A program made the translations under genes and the position numbers. DNA of 64,000 bases, taken from NCBI RefSeq assembly GCF_017497975.1, contig NZ_JAGDEL010000030.1, forward strand, positions 1 to 64,000. The letters run 5' to 3'. The notes under the pieces were generated by a model. It worked only from the letters and a program-made list of their open reading frames with translations, did no database searches and was not told where the DNA came from. This document shows positions 40,734 to 51,839 of this stretch, one piece after another. Source of the stretch: Metabacillus bambusae. GTDB taxonomy: Bacteria > Bacillota > Bacilli > Bacillales > Bacillaceae. Position 1 is the first letter of the stretch, and the number at the start of each line of letters is the position of its first letter.

Positions 40734-40823
40734 CACATCGCAAATGCGATGCAAAAGCTTGGTGTTAAGGGACGTTCTCAAGCGGTTGTTGAGCTCCTTA
40801 GAATGGGTGAACTAGAGCTCTAA
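40734..40823 (+). pseudogene. gerE: gerE 3' remnant (last 29 codons)
   Basis: The frame reads HIANAMQKLGVKGRSQAVVE LLRMGELEL and a stop; this equals the end of B. subtilis GerE (residues about 46-74), the second half of its LuxR-type DNA-binding helices. Upstream of it phage DNA begins, so GerE, which activates late coat genes with sigma-K in the mother cell, is split by the prophage. The neighbour ysmB is the normal gerE neighbour. The 5' part must lie left of the prophage. Confidence 0.93.
40736..40751. other. Predicted right attachment site (attR) centre
   Basis: CATCGCA-AA-TGCGATG, a perfect 7-bp inverted repeat around AA, sits exactly at the phage/gerE junction. Serine recombinase sites are inverted repeats around a two-base crossover core, so AA at 40743-40744 is the predicted core. 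Confidence 0.6.
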
Positions 40824-40828
40824 CCAAT

Positions 40829-40862
40829 ACCGGCTAACCTTTTCAGTAAGGAAGCCGGTTAT
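40829..40862 (+). terminator. gerE terminator
   Basis: ACCGGCT-AACCTT and AAGG-AGCCGGT form a stable stem just after the gerE stop, followed by TATTATTATTTT. Confidence 0.8.
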
Positions 40863-41020
40863 TATTATTTTCAGTAAAAATTAGTAATGTAATACATAAA
40901 AACTAGCTGAATGATAAAATATGTAACTTGCATTTTTAAAAGAAAACATGGAAAATATGAATTGATAAGCTCGGGTGTCTTAATAAGAAGCATATCATAA
41001 CTAATTAGTGAGGATTTTAA

Positions 41021-41473
41021 GTGATGACAAATAATGCAAGTGTTAACGAACAAACCGTAGCTGATCTAGAAAAGGCGCTACGTCACATATCAGCTATTAT
41101 TAAGCAAAAGGGCCGGGAAATATTAAATGATTATACCATCACTCCCCCTCAATTTATTGCCTTACAATGGCTTTGGGAAAATGGAGACTTAACAATTGGT
41201 GAGCTTTCTAATAAAATGTATTTGGCATGCAGTACAACGACAGATTTAGTTGATCGTATGGAAAAAAACCAATTAATCTTAAGAGTGAAAGACCCAAAAG
41301 ATCGAAGAGTCGTACGAATACATTTATTACAAGAGGGCGAACGTATTATTGAAGAAGTAATCGCTAAACGTCAACATTACTTAAAAGATATGCTCGTTAC
41401 ATTTGAAGAAAAAGAATTATCCATTTTGGAAAAATCGTTAATTAAGCTACAACATGAAATGAGAGAAGAATGA
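41021..41473 (+). CDS. ysmB: MarR-family regulator YsmB
   Basis: 150 residues (GTG 41021, GAGG seven bases upstream). Winged helix: 'ILNDYTITPPQFIALQWLWENGDLTIGELSNKMYLACSTTTDLVDRMEKNQLILRVKDPKDRRVVRIHL', the MarR pattern. In B. subtilis ysmB lies between gerE and racE, exactly as here. Ligand and targets unknown. 9 bases before racE. Confidence 0.88.
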   Translation: MMTNNASVNEQTVADLEKALRHISAIIKQKGREILNDYTITPPQFIALQWLWENGDLTIGELSNKMYLACSTTTDLVDRMEKNQLILRVKDPKDRRVVRIHLLQEGERIIEEVIAKRQHYLKDMLVTFEEKELSILEKSLIKLQHEMREE

Positions 41474-41482
41474 GGCGATTAT

Positions 41483-42304
41483 TTGAAAAGTCCAATCGGT
41501 GTCATTGATTCTGGCGTCGGCGGTTTAACAGTCGCAAAAGAAATAATGAGACAATTACCAAAAGAAGAAATTATCTATTTAGGCGATACAGCTCGGTGTC
41601 CTTATGGACCAAGGCCTGCTGAAGAGGTACGTCGTTTCACATGGGAGTTAACAAATTACTTATTAGAAAATCATCATATAAAAATGCTAGTTATTGCTTG
41701 CAATACAGCCACAGCTATCGCTCTACATGAAATTCAAGAAAAAATTAACATACCTGTTATAGGAGTTATTTTTCCAGGAGCTAGAACAGCTGTTAAAGTA
41801 ACGAAAAATGAACAAATCGGTGTTATTGGAACATTGAATACCATTAAGAGTGCTGCTTATGAAACAGCTCTTAAAACCTTAAATAATAATTTAACTGTAG
41901 AGAGCTTAGCGTGCCCTAAATTTGTGCCATTAGTTGAAAGTGGTGAATATGAAGGGGAAGAAGCAGAGTTAATTATTGAAGAATCTTTAGCTTCTTTTAA
42001 AGATCTTAAAATTGACACGTTAATTCTCGGATGCACACATTATCCAATTCTTCAGCATCATATCGAGGAATTTATGGGACAAGCGGTAAGAATTATTTGT
42101 TCCGGTGATGAAACTGCTAGAGAGGTTAGTACGATTCTATCGTTTAAAAAGGCTCTAAATCAATCTTCTGGTAAACGTGAGCATTTGTTTTTAACAACAG
42201 GACCTCAAAAATTATTTGAGAAAATTGCTACAAAATGGTTTGAACATCCTATTGAAAATGTTCGCACAATTTCATTGGATAATCTAGAGAATTTAAAAGC
42301 TTAA
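41483..42304 (+). CDS. racE: Glutamate racemase
   Basis: 273 residues, TTG start. Interconverts L- and D-glutamate to supply the cell wall. Catalytic cysteines C73 ('ACNTAT') and C184 ('GCTHYP'); '[13 protein letters not shown]' and '[13 protein letters not shown]' at the start. Length equals RacE of B. subtilis. Followed by a terminator. Confidence 0.97.
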   Translation: MKSPIGVIDSGVGGLTVAKEIMRQLPKEEIIYLGDTARCPYGPRPAEEVRRFTWELTNYLLENHHIKMLVIACNTATAIALHEIQEKINIPVIGVIFPGARTAVKVTKNEQIGVIGTLNTIKSAAYETALKTLNNNLTVESLACPKFVPLVESGEYEGEEAELIIEESLASFKDLKIDTLILGCTHYPILQHHIEEFMGQAVRIICSGDETAREVSTILSFKKALNQSSGKREHLFLTTGPQKLFEKIATKWFEHPIENVRTISLDNLENLKA

Positions 42305-42314
42305 AAAACTATGG

Positions 42315-42347
42315 AAACACGGTGTTTATGGACATCGTGTTTTATTT
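42315..42347 (+). terminator. racE terminator
   Basis: AACACGGTGT and ACATCGTGTT pair with one mismatch around TTATGG, followed by TTATTTT. Confidence 0.75.
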
Positions 42348-42487
42348 TGTATCAATTTATATTTACTGCTTTTTTGCTGAACAAAACATACCTCTTCCAC
42401 CTTTTAGAAAGTTTGTACAAATAATCGGTCTAAAACACATAATAGCTCGTATACATAGTAGTACAAACTGCCTTTGGAGGGATTTTA

Positions 42488-43558
42488 ATGTCTAAATTCA
42501 ACAAACAGATTGCAATCACTGTAATTGCGTCATCCATGCTACTCTCTGGTTGTGGTTTATTCAATGCAGAACAAGCTACAAAAGAAATTGATCCACCTCA
42601 AGATGTGACGTTTAAAGAAGAGGGGGAACAGTTGGATTCAAAGGGTAAAGTAGTAGATGTGAAAGGTGAAGAAGCAGCTAAAAAGGTGACGAGTCAATTA
42701 TACTTAATTGATAAAAATGGATTTGTTGTCCCTTATTCGATGAATCTCCCTGAAACGAAGAGTGTTGCAAAACAAGCTTTAGAATATTTAGTAGAAGGTG
42801 GACCAGTTTCTAATATTCTTCCTAATGGATTCAAAGCAGTCCTTCCTCAGGACACACAGGTTTTAGGAGTGGATATTAAAAATGGTGTAGCAGTAGCTGA
42901 CTTCTCTAAGGAATTTAATGCTTATAAAAAAGAGGATGAAGCAAAGATTTTACAAGCTATTACATGGACATTAACTCAGTTTGACTCTGTAGAAAAAGTG
43001 AAAATATGGGTGAATGGCCATGAACAAAAGGAAATGCCTGTAAATGGCACACCAATTCAAGATGGTGTTACCCGTGAAAGTGGAATCAACCTTGATTCAA
43101 GTGATGTAGTTGATATTACAAATACTCATCCGCTAACAGTTTATTACACAGCTGAATCAGATGGACAACAGTACTTTGTACCAGTAACAAAGCGTGTTAG
43201 CAATACTGAAACAGATTCAATTGTTTCTGCTGTAGAAGAACTTGTCGATGGTCCGACTGCTTCAACAGGTCTAATAAGTGACTTCCAAAATGGTGTTGAA
43301 TTATTAAGTGCACCAAAATATGAAGATGGAAAAGTAACATTAGATTTTAATGAATCAATTTATGGAAGCTCTGATGAAGAACAAAAAATAATATCTTCTA
43401 ATGTACTTCAATCTCTTGTATTGACATTAACTGAGCAACAAGGAATTGAAAGTGTTGCTGTAACTGTCAATGGAAAAGCGGAATTAATTAATGAAAATGG
43501 AGAAAAGCTAACAGAACCTGTTACAAGACCTGCCAAAGTGAACACAGGTAGTTTTTAA
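42488..43558 (+). CDS. gerM: Spore germination lipoprotein GerM
   Basis: 356 residues behind TTTGGAGGG. Lipoprotein signal with lipobox LLSGC (Cys22). Two GerMN domains (about 60-190 and 215-350) sharing the pattern 'KVKIWVNG' / 'VAVTVNGK' and 'VTLDFNE'. In B. subtilis GerM is made early in sporulation, helps assemble the SpoIIIA-SpoIIQ channel and is needed for normal germination. Own upstream region of 180 bases. Confidence 0.95.
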   Translation: MSKFNKQIAITVIASSMLLSGCGLFNAEQATKEIDPPQDVTFKEEGEQLDSKGKVVDVKGEEAAKKVTSQLYLIDKNGFVVPYSMNLPETKSVAKQALEYLVEGGPVSNILPNGFKAVLPQDTQVLGVDIKNGVAVADFSKEFNAYKKEDEAKILQAITWTLTQFDSVEKVKIWVNGHEQKEMPVNGTPIQDGVTRESGINLDSSDVVDITNTHPLTVYYTAESDGQQYFVPVTKRVSNTETDSIVSAVEELVDGPTASTGLISDFQNGVELLSAPKYEDGKVTLDFNESIYGSSDEEQKIISSNVLQSLVLTLTEQQGIESVAVTVNGKAELINENGEKLTEPVTRPAKVNTGSF

Positions 43559-43671
43559 TAATAAGTTTTTGATATACTATAAAAAGGGTAAAAAGAGGTA
43601 TGCTTTTAAAAGCTGCCTCTTCTTTCTTGTTTATACATAAAATAGTGGACTTTCATTGGAGGGAATTTAGA

Positions 43672-44439
43672 ATGAGACATGATGGTCGAAAAGTTAATCA
43701 ATTAAGAAAAATAGATATAGTAAAGGATTTTGTCATTCACCCAGAGGGTTCTGTATTAATTACCTTTGGTGATACGAAGGTGATATGTAACGCAAGTATC
43801 GAAGACAGAGTGCCTCCGTTTATGCGTGGTGAAGGCAAAGGCTGGATTACAGCTGAGTACTCTATGCTCCCGAGAGCAACAAATCAACGCACGATTAGAG
43901 AATCCTCAAAAGGGAAAATCAGTGGCCGGACAATGGAAATACAACGGTTAATTGGTAGGGCATTACGTGCTGTTGTCGACCTGAAAGAATTAGGTGAAAG
44001 AACGATTTGGATCGACTGTGATGTCATACAAGCTGATGGTGGAACAAGAACGGCATCGATTACAGGTGCATTTATTGCTATGACATTAGCTCTTGGAAAA
44101 TTAGTGAATGACGGTAAACTAAAGGTATTACCTATTACAGATTATCTTGCTGCCGTTTCAGTTGGGGTTGACAAAGAGCATGGAGAAATCTTAGATTTAA
44201 ATTATATTGAAGACTCAAGAGCCCAAGTAGACATGAATGTCATCATGACTTCACAAGGTAATCTTGTTGAGTTACAGGGAACAGGGGAAGAAGCTACATT
44301 CACAAGGCAACAATTGAACAGTATGCTTGATCTCGCTGAACAGGGGATTCAATCACTTGTTGAGCATCAAAAAGAAGCGCTAGGAGATCTATCACTTATT
44401 GTGTCGGAAAATATGAAAAAGCAGGTTGGTACAAAGTGA
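43672..44439 (+). CDS. rph: Ribonuclease PH
   Basis: 255 residues from ATG 43672 behind TTGGAGGG; a longer in-frame start at 43600 lacks a site. 3'-5' phosphorolytic exoribonuclease that trims tRNA ends. '[14 protein letters not shown]', '[38 protein letters not shown]', and '[19 protein letters not shown]' are the RNase PH signature. Overlaps the next gene by 4 bases. Confidence 0.97.
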   Translation: MRHDGRKVNQLRKIDIVKDFVIHPEGSVLITFGDTKVICNASIEDRVPPFMRGEGKGWITAEYSMLPRATNQRTIRESSKGKISGRTMEIQRLIGRALRAVVDLKELGERTIWIDCDVIQADGGTRTASITGAFIAMTLALGKLVNDGKLKVLPITDYLAAVSVGVDKEHGEILDLNYIEDSRAQVDMNVIMTSQGNLVELQGTGEEATFTRQQLNSMLDLAEQGIQSLVEHQKEALGDLSLIVSENMKKQVGTK

Positions 44440-45029
44440 AAGAAATAATTATCGCAACAAAAAATCAAGGGAAAGTAAAAGAATTTGAAGCATTATTAGC
44501 TCCGATTGGTTTCCGAGTTCATTCACTTCTAGATTACCCGGATTCAATAGATGTTGAAGAAACAGGAAAGTCATTTGAAGAAAATGCAATATTAAAAGCA
44601 GAGGCAATTGCAATGCAGTATCAGAGAATGACAATTGCTGATGATTCAGGTTTAGCGATCGATTATCTAGGTGGTAAGCCGGGGATATTTTCTGCACGCT
44701 ACGCAGGACCAGAAAAAGATGATCAAGCAAATATCAATAGAGTACTTGAAGACTTATCAGATGTACACTCTCTTTTGGATCGTTCAGCAAGTTTCATTTG
44801 TGGATTAGCTCTATCGATACCAGGTGAAAAAACAAAAACAGTTGTAGGTACATGTGAAGGGTATATCGCAACAGAACCACAAGGTGAGAATGGGTTTGGT
44901 TATGATCCGATCTTTATTTTGAAAAATAGAAATCAAACAATGGCAAACTTGACAAAAGAGGAAAAAAACCGGATTAGTCATCGTGCAGATGCATTAAAAA
45001 AATTATTAGAAGTCATCAAACAATCTTAA
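44436..45029 (+). CDS. ysnA: XTP/dITP diphosphatase (RdgB/HAM1 family, YsnA)
   Basis: 197 residues, GTG start overlapping the rph stop. Hydrolyses non-canonical purine triphosphates. '[16 protein letters not shown]' at the N-terminus, '[26 protein letters not shown]' (metal and base site) and 'GFGYDPIF ... [10 protein letters not shown]' are diagnostic. Confidence 0.96.
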   Translation: MKEIIIATKNQGKVKEFEALLAPIGFRVHSLLDYPDSIDVEETGKSFEENAILKAEAIAMQYQRMTIADDSGLAIDYLGGKPGIFSARYAGPEKDDQANINRVLEDLSDVHSLLDRSASFICGLALSIPGEKTKTVVGTCEGYIATEPQGENGFGYDPIFILKNRNQTMANLTKEEKNRISHRADALKKLLEVIKQS

Positions 45030-45047
45030 AATGGGGCGACGTGTATC

Positions 45048-45560
45048 ATGAAAGTTTTAATAATGAGTGATAGCCATGGCTTAACAACTGAAATAGATGA
45101 CATTAAAAACCGTCATATTAATGAAGTTGATTTTATGCTTCATTGTGGGGACTCTGAATTATCAGGTGAGAGTTCGGAGTTAATAGCATTTAAAGGTGTT
45201 AAAGGCAATTGTGATTATGGTTCAAATTTGCCTGACGAGATAATTGAAGAACTTGGTGATTATACTCTGTATATGACACATGGTCATTTATATAACGTAA
45301 AAGCAACATTAATGAATTTAAAATACCGAGCATTAGAGATAAATGCGAAAATTGCTTGTTATGGACACTCACATATTGCAGGTGCTGAGATCATTGATGG
45401 CGTTCTATTTATTAATCCTGGTAGTATCAGACTTCCAGTACTGCGAAGACAGAAAACATATGCTATACTTGATGTGGAAAATACATTAGCAAAGGTTACA
45501 TTTTATGAAGTGAATGGACGGGAAGTTGAAGAACTTTCTCGGCAGTTTACGCTTGAATAG
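45048..45560 (+). CDS. ysnB: Metallophosphoesterase YsnB (YfcE/MJ0936 type)
   Basis: 170 residues. Motifs: 'MSDSHG' , 'LHCGDSE', 'KGNCDYG', 'MTHGH', 'YGHSH', the metal ligands of the calcineurin-like family, YfcE/MJ0936 branch. Physiological substrate not established. Same operon position as in B. subtilis. Confidence 0.92.
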   Translation: MKVLIMSDSHGLTTEIDDIKNRHINEVDFMLHCGDSELSGESSELIAFKGVKGNCDYGSNLPDEIIEELGDYTLYMTHGHLYNVKATLMNLKYRALEINAKIACYGHSHIAGAEIIDGVLFINPGSIRLPVLRRQKTYAILDVENTLAKVTFYEVNGREVEELSRQFTLE

Positions 45561-45739
45561 TAAATATGAGGGGGATCATATCCCTCTTAAAGATAATTTC
45601 AAAAAAGTTAATAAAAGTTGTTGACTTTTATATCATTTAAAAATATAATAATAAATGTCGCTGATGATTATTGTGGAAATAACAAACAATACAGTGAGAT
45701 GGATAAAGTACTTAGACAACATTTTTACTTTGATAATGT

Positions 45740-45816
45740 GTCCCAGTAGCTCAGCTGGATAGAGCATACGCCTTCTAAGCGTACGGTCGGGAGTTCGAAT
45801 CTCTCCTGGGACGCCA
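45740..45816 (+). tRNA. tRNA-Arg (anticodon UCU)
   Basis: 77 bases including encoded CCA. Acceptor GTCCCAG/CTGGGAC, D-arm AGCTCAGCTGGATAGAGC, anticodon loop CTTCTAA giving TCT (reads AGA/AGG), T-arm GGGAGTTCGAATCTCTC. Corresponds to the single tRNA-Arg between ysnB and ilvB in B. subtilis. A terminator follows. Confidence 0.98.
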
Positions 45817-45830
45817 CTTATTACATACTC

Positions 45831-45862
45831 AACCTTTCATTACAAGATGAAAGGTTTTTTTG
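45831..45862 (+). terminator. tRNA terminator
   Basis: AACCTTTCAT and ATGAAAGGTT pair around TACAAG, followed by TTTTT. Confidence 0.9.
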
Positions 45863-46584
45863 TTTTCTTAAGGCTCTTTTCTAAAAGATTGTTGCTTTTA
45901 AAACAAAAACTAATTCAGGTTAATTGGAGCGGAAACCAACCACACCGCATTACTTGGTAAATAGCAACAAAGTTTGCGAAAACAGCCTTTCTTAAATACA
46001 AAGCACTTTTAAATTCCAAAATTCAATATCAAATATCTAAAAAATATGGGAGAATACCTTACATGTTAGTACACGATGTAACATTTACCATGTAACATAA
46101 TCCATAACTAAAGTTCATCAATGATCTCACGAACCTCATATTATTTAAAATGTTATAGAATAACCGATTTTAGAATAAACTCCACAGCTGCGGATTTTTA
46201 TTTTCCTCAAAAAAATTTAAAATTAGCCTTTCCAATAAAATCAATAATGAAAGCGGATACAACAAAAATGATAAATCTAAATTATCAAATAATTCGTAAA
46301 ACACTGTTGACACTTGCATTTATAGAGCGTAATATAAGTTCAAATAAAGTTACACGAACATTTAAAAAAGTGTAGAAAATTCTATCAAAGGTCTCAGAGT
46401 TTTCTATTCGACATAAAATGTTCACTTTATAAAATTACATCATTAGATGATCAATTTCTTTAAAAAATGATCCTCTGATAATAATGTGATTATGAGAAAC
46501 GGGAGGTTCTTACCCCCTGGCTATATTTCAACTCATAATGTGATATTCCTTTATTCTGACTAACAAAATTTATATCGTAAAGCA
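45863..46584. other. Upstream region of the ilv-leu operon
   Basis: No supported gene; an 84-codon frame at 46121-46375 has no ribosome binding site and no family. TGTTA-N10-TAACA and a second TGTAACA (46064-46097) form a dyad with a direct repeat that could bind a regulator. The ilv promoter should lie just left of 46585, but I could not fix it. Confidence 0.4.
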
Positions 46585-46880
46585 GTGAAGAGGATAAGTA
46601 GTCTTTGGAAAAGTATTCAACAGAGAACCGGGGTAGCTGGAAGCCGGTGATACTCCCATATGATGAACTCGCCTCTGAGTGTTAATCTGAACATTAGTAA
46701 GATTAACCGAGTCCCATTCTTCGGTACTCGTTATCAAAGTGAACAGTAAATCTGTTCGTAAGGTGGTCGCTTTTGACCATGAAGAAGGGTGGTACCGCGA
46801 AAAAGTTTATTAACCTTTTTGCCCCTTTGACACACAAAGTTATGTGGAGTCTTATGAGGGGTGGGAAGGTTTTTTATATG
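46585..46880 (+). ncRNA. T-box leader (leucine) of the ilv-leu operon
   Basis: Stem I contains AGTA and the specifier loop with CTC (46668-46670, Leu) in 'GATGAACTCGCC'. The T-box core AAGGGTGGTACCGCG is at 46785-46799. An intrinsic terminator (AACCTTTTTGCCCC with GGGGTGGGAAGGTT, then TTTTTT) spans 46812-46876. Uncharged tRNA-Leu pairs with the specifier and the TGGT bulge to stop termination, so leucine starvation turns on the operon. Same design as in B. subtilis. Confidence 0.95.
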
Positions 46881-46939
46881 CTGTTTTGTCAACAATAAAA
46901 TAACACGAAGGCTAGTAGCCTGCTAAGGGAGGAAAGAAA

Positions 46940-48664
46940 ATGAGTACAAATGTACAGTTGAACAGCTCAACTGCCAAATGTACAAACACAATGTCAGGGT
47001 CATTAATGCTGATTGAAGCACTTAAACAGGAAAAAGTTGAAGTAATTTTCGGATATCCTGGTGGTGCAGTATTACCTATCTATGATAGTTTATACGATTC
47101 AGGTATGAACCACGTATTAACTCGACATGAACAAGGTGGGATACACGCAGCAGAAGGTTATGCACGCATCTCTGGTAAGCCTGGCGTTGTGATTGCTACA
47201 TCTGGTCCAGGTGCTACAAATTTAGTTACTGGATTAACAGATGCGATGATTGACTCATTACCATTAGTAGTTTTTACAGGGCAGGTTGCTTCTAGTGTAA
47301 TTGGTTCAGACGCTTTCCAAGAAGCTGATATTTTGGGGATCACAACTCCAATTACTAAACATAACTATCAAGTTCGTGAAGTAAGTGAACTTCCAAGAAT
47401 TATTAAAGAAGCATTTCATATTGCGACAACAGGTAGACCTGGTCCAGTATTAATTGATATTCCTAAAGATATTGCGATTTTTGAAGGGGAATTTAGCTAT
47501 GATATGCCTGTTAACCTACCAGGATATCAACCAACAAGTGAACCGAATTATTTACAAATTCGCAAACTAGTGGAAGCAGTAAGTAGAGCGAAAAAACCAG
47601 TCATTTTAGCTGGAGCAGGTGTTTTACATGCAAATGGATCTGAAGAGCTAATAAAATACGTAGAACAACAGCAAATACCTGTTGCAAACACGTTACTAGG
47701 CTTAGGAGGATTCCCAGCAGATCATTCTTTATTTTTAGGGATGGCTGGTATGCATGGTACTTATACAGCTAACATGGCGCTTTATGACTGTGACTTACTG
47801 ATCAGTATTGGAGCAAGGTTTGATGACCGAGTTACTGGTAACTTAGAGCATTTCGCGAAAAAAGCAATAGTTGCTCATATTGATATTGATCCTGCAGAGA
47901 TTGGGAAGAATGTTCCAACTCAAATCCCTATCGTTGGTGATGCAAAGCTTGTTTTAGAGCAATTAATAAAACAAGACGGAAAACAAGGCGATAATAAGGA
48001 ATGGAATGAACAACTCGCTAATAATAAGCAAGAATATCCATTGGTTTATAACGAAAGTGATACAGAGTTAAAACCGCAAAATATCTTAGAGCTTATTCAC
48101 AAGTGGACAAAAGGTGAAGCAATCGTTACTACTGATGTAGGTCAGCATCAAATGTGGGCAGCCCAATATTATAACTTTAATAATCCTAATAAATGGGTAA
48201 CATCAGGTGGACTTGGAACAATGGGCTTTGGCCTACCAGCAGCAATTGGAGCACAATTAGCTGATCGAGAATCAACTGTAGTTGCCATTTTAGGTGACGG
48301 TGGTTTCCAAATGACACTTCAAGAGCTTTCAGTCATTCATGAATTAAACTTACCTATTAAAGTTGTTATTTTAAATAACGGAGCTTTAGGTATGGTGAGA
48401 CAGTGGCAAGAATTATTTTACGAAGAAAGATACTCTCATTCGAAATTTGTTTCTCAACCAGATTTCGTTAAACTATCTGAAGCTTACGGTATTAAAAGTG
48501 CTCGTATTGAGAAAAGTGATGAGGGCTGGGAAGAGAAATTGAAAGAAGCTATCACTTCAAATGAACCAGTACTTTTAGATATACATGTATGTAAGAATGA
48601 AAATGTCTATCCTATGGTAGCCTCTGGAAAAGGGTTGCATGAAATGGTAGGTGTTAAGCTATGA
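46940..48664 (+). CDS. ilvB: Acetolactate synthase, large subunit
   Basis: 574 residues behind GGGAGGAAAG. First common step of valine, leucine and isoleucine synthesis; thiamine diphosphate and FAD enzyme. Catalytic Glu in '[17 protein letters not shown]', TPP motif '[21 protein letters not shown] ... ILNN'. Same length as the B. subtilis enzyme. Overlaps ilvH by 4 bases. Confidence 0.97.
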   Translation: MSTNVQLNSSTAKCTNTMSGSLMLIEALKQEKVEVIFGYPGGAVLPIYDSLYDSGMNHVLTRHEQGGIHAAEGYARISGKPGVVIATSGPGATNLVTGLTDAMIDSLPLVVFTGQVASSVIGSDAFQEADILGITTPITKHNYQVREVSELPRIIKEAFHIATTGRPGPVLIDIPKDIAIFEGEFSYDMPVNLPGYQPTSEPNYLQIRKLVEAVSRAKKPVILAGAGVLHANGSEELIKYVEQQQIPVANTLLGLGGFPADHSLFLGMAGMHGTYTANMALYDCDLLISIGARFDDRVTGNLEHFAKKAIVAHIDIDPAEIGKNVPTQIPIVGDAKLVLEQLIKQDGKQGDNKEWNEQLANNKQEYPLVYNESDTELKPQNILELIHKWTKGEAIVTTDVGQHQMWAAQYYNFNNPNKWVTSGGLGTMGFGLPAAIGAQLADRESTVVAILGDGGFQMTLQELSVIHELNLPIKVVILNNGALGMVRQWQELFYEERYSHSKFVSQPDFVKLSEAYGIKSARIEKSDEGWEEKLKEAITSNEPVLLDIHVCKNENVYPMVASGKGLHEMVGVKL

Positions 48665-49176
48665 AAAGAATCATCTCATTAACAGTTCTTAATCAAACTG
48701 GAGTTTTAAATAGAATTACAGGTTTATTTTCAAAAAGACATTTCAATATTGAGAGCATAACAGTAGGTCATGCTGAAACAGAAGGTGTTTCACGGATGAC
48801 ACTTGTTGTAAATGTTCAAGAAGAAAAAGAAGTCGAGCAGATTACAAAGCAATTGAATAAGCAAATTGATGTTATTAAGGTTACTGATATTACATCACAA
48901 TCAATTGTATCAAGAGAGCTGGCGTTAATTAAAGTAATGTCCACTCCAGCGACAAGAATGGAGCTTCAAGGACTCATTCAACCTTTCCGTGCTTCAGTCA
49001 TTGATGTTAGCCGAGAAAGTGTTGTTGTTCAAGTAACAGGAGAACCTGAGAAAATTGAAGTCTTAATAGATTTATTAAAACCTTATGGTATCAAAGAAAT
49101 TGCACGAACTGGAACAACAGCTTTCACTCGTGGAACTCAAAGATCTGTAAAAGAAGTTCCAATATCAATTGTATAA
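48661..49176 (+). CDS. ilvH: Acetolactate synthase, small regulatory subunit
   Basis: 171 residues. N-terminal ACT domain ('[32 protein letters not shown]') binds valine for feedback control; C-terminal domain 'ELALIKV ... [28 protein letters not shown]'. Starts within ATGA of ilvB. Confidence 0.96.
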   Translation: MKRIISLTVLNQTGVLNRITGLFSKRHFNIESITVGHAETEGVSRMTLVVNVQEEKEVEQITKQLNKQIDVIKVTDITSQSIVSRELALIKVMSTPATRMELQGLIQPFRASVIDVSRESVVVQVTGEPEKIEVLIDLLKPYGIKEIARTGTTAFTRGTQRSVKEVPISIV

Positions 49177-49212
49177 AGGTTAGTGATCTTACCTGAATAA
49201 CACAGGTTTTAA

Positions 49213-50534
<1,322 letters not shown>

Positions 50535-50561
50535 ATTAAATCACTAGAAGGGGGATAGAAC

Positions 50562-51671
50562 ATGAAAAAAACAATTGCATTATTACCAGGGGATGGAATT
50601 GGTAAAGAAGTTGTTGATGTAACAGTTGATATCTTAAAAGCTATTGCAGAACATTTTCATCATCAATTTCAATTTAATTATGGACTTATCGGTGGAGACG
50701 CAATAGATCAAAAAGGCAATCCACTGCCAGAAGAAACTATTGCTATTTGTAAGGATTCCGATGCAATTATTTTAGGTGCTGTTGGTGGACCGAAATGGGA
50801 TCAAAATCCTATGGAACTTAGACCAGAGCGCGGACTATTAGGATTAAGGAAAGAACTTGATTTATTTGCAAATCTACGCCCAATTAAAACATTTGAAAGT
50901 TTGTTAGACTCTTCCCCTTTAAAGAAAGAGTATGTTGATGGAGTAGATTTTGTAATCGTTCGAGAGCTAACAGGCGGTTTATATTTCGGCAAGCCAAGTG
51001 AACGTATTGTTCATGAGGGTGATGATGCTGTAGTAGATACTTTACTTTATAAGCGTTATGAAATCGAACGAATCCTTGTTTCAGCATTTGAAATTGCTTC
51101 TAAGCGTCGCAAACATGTCACATCTGTTGATAAGGCGAACGTATTAGAATCAAGCCGAGTGTGGAGGGAAGTGGCAGAAGAGGTAGCTGCAAGATATCCA
51201 GATGTTACCCTAGAGCATATGCTTGTTGATAATGCAGCTATGCAGCTTATCCGCTCACCTAAACAGTTCGATGTTATTGTTACAGAGAATATGTTTGGTG
51301 ATATATTAAGTGACGAAGCATCGATGATTACAGGTTCACTTGGAATGCTATCATCGGCAAGCTTATCTTCAAGTGGATTGCATTTGTTTGAGCCAGTACA
51401 TGGTTCAGCTCCAGACATTGCTGGGAAAAACATTGCGAATCCGATTGCAACTATTCTTTCAGCAGCAATGATGCTACGCCAATCATTTGGTTTAGAAGAA
51501 GAAGCAAAAGCAATTGAAAAGGCTGTTGATAATGTATTGAATGCTGGTAACAGAACAGCTGACCTTGCTGAAGATGGAAAGGCTGTTTCCACAAAGCAAA
51601 TAGGTGAAGAGATTAAAAATGCACTTGGAGATGACCATGCAATCTTAAATATTATGGAAGCTTATTCTTAA
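50562..51671 (+). CDS. leuB: 3-isopropylmalate dehydrogenase
   Basis: 369 residues behind AAGGGGGAT. 'LLPGDGIGKEVV', 'ERGLLGLRKELDLFANLRPIK', 'VRELTGGLYFGKP', 'VDNAAMQLIRSPKQFDVIVTENMFGDILSDEASMITGSLGMLSSASL' are diagnostic. Oxidises 3-isopropylmalate with NAD. Intact despite loss of leuA, so either a second leuA exists or decay is recent. Confidence 0.96.
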   Translation: MKKTIALLPGDGIGKEVVDVTVDILKAIAEHFHHQFQFNYGLIGGDAIDQKGNPLPEETIAICKDSDAIILGAVGGPKWDQNPMELRPERGLLGLRKELDLFANLRPIKTFESLLDSSPLKKEYVDGVDFVIVRELTGGLYFGKPSERIVHEGDDAVVDTLLYKRYEIERILVSAFEIASKRRKHVTSVDKANVLESSRVWREVAEEVAARYPDVTLEHMLVDNAAMQLIRSPKQFDVIVTENMFGDILSDEASMITGSLGMLSSASLSSSGLHLFEPVHGSAPDIAGKNIANPIATILSAAMMLRQSFGLEEEAKAIEKAVDNVLNAGNRTADLAEDGKAVSTKQIGEEIKNALGDDHAILNIMEAYS

Positions 51672-51773
51672 ATCGTAATGTTAAAAGACTGATCTGTAAG
51701 TCATTGGAGAGTCAGAGCTAACAATAGACTAATATACTATGTTATCTACTTGATAATAAACGATACCTGAGTT

Positions 51774-51813
51774 TGAGGGGTCTGACACGTGCATTCGTCA
51801 GCCCCTCATTTTT
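51774..51813 (+). terminator. Hairpin between leuB and leuC
   Basis: TGAGGGG-CTGAC and GTCAG-CCCCTCA form a strong stem followed by TTTTT, 26 bases before leuC. Either an attenuating terminator or an mRNA-stabilising or processing hairpin. The GGGGTCTGAC arm resembles the repeat family at 60530-60704. Confidence 0.7.
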
Positions 51814-51839
51814 CCATCTATAAAAGGAGGTTTATGACC

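Larger units (their letters stand above)
1..40743. mobile_element. Prophage integrated in gerE (right-hand part)
   Basis: A continuous phage gene set runs from replication genes through terminase, portal, capsid, tail, lysis and a serine recombinase to an attachment site inside gerE. The modules come in the order usual for Bacillus siphoviruses. The left attachment site and the early and immunity region lie left of the window. The right edge is placed at the centre of a 16-bp inverted repeat inside the gerE coding sequence; the exact crossover base is inferred. Intact structural and lysis genes suggest an active or recently active phage. Confidence 0.95.

Noticed and set aside
46121-46375. 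84-codon frame upstream of the T-box
   Set aside because: No ribosome binding site, no recognisable family, AT-rich low-complexity product.
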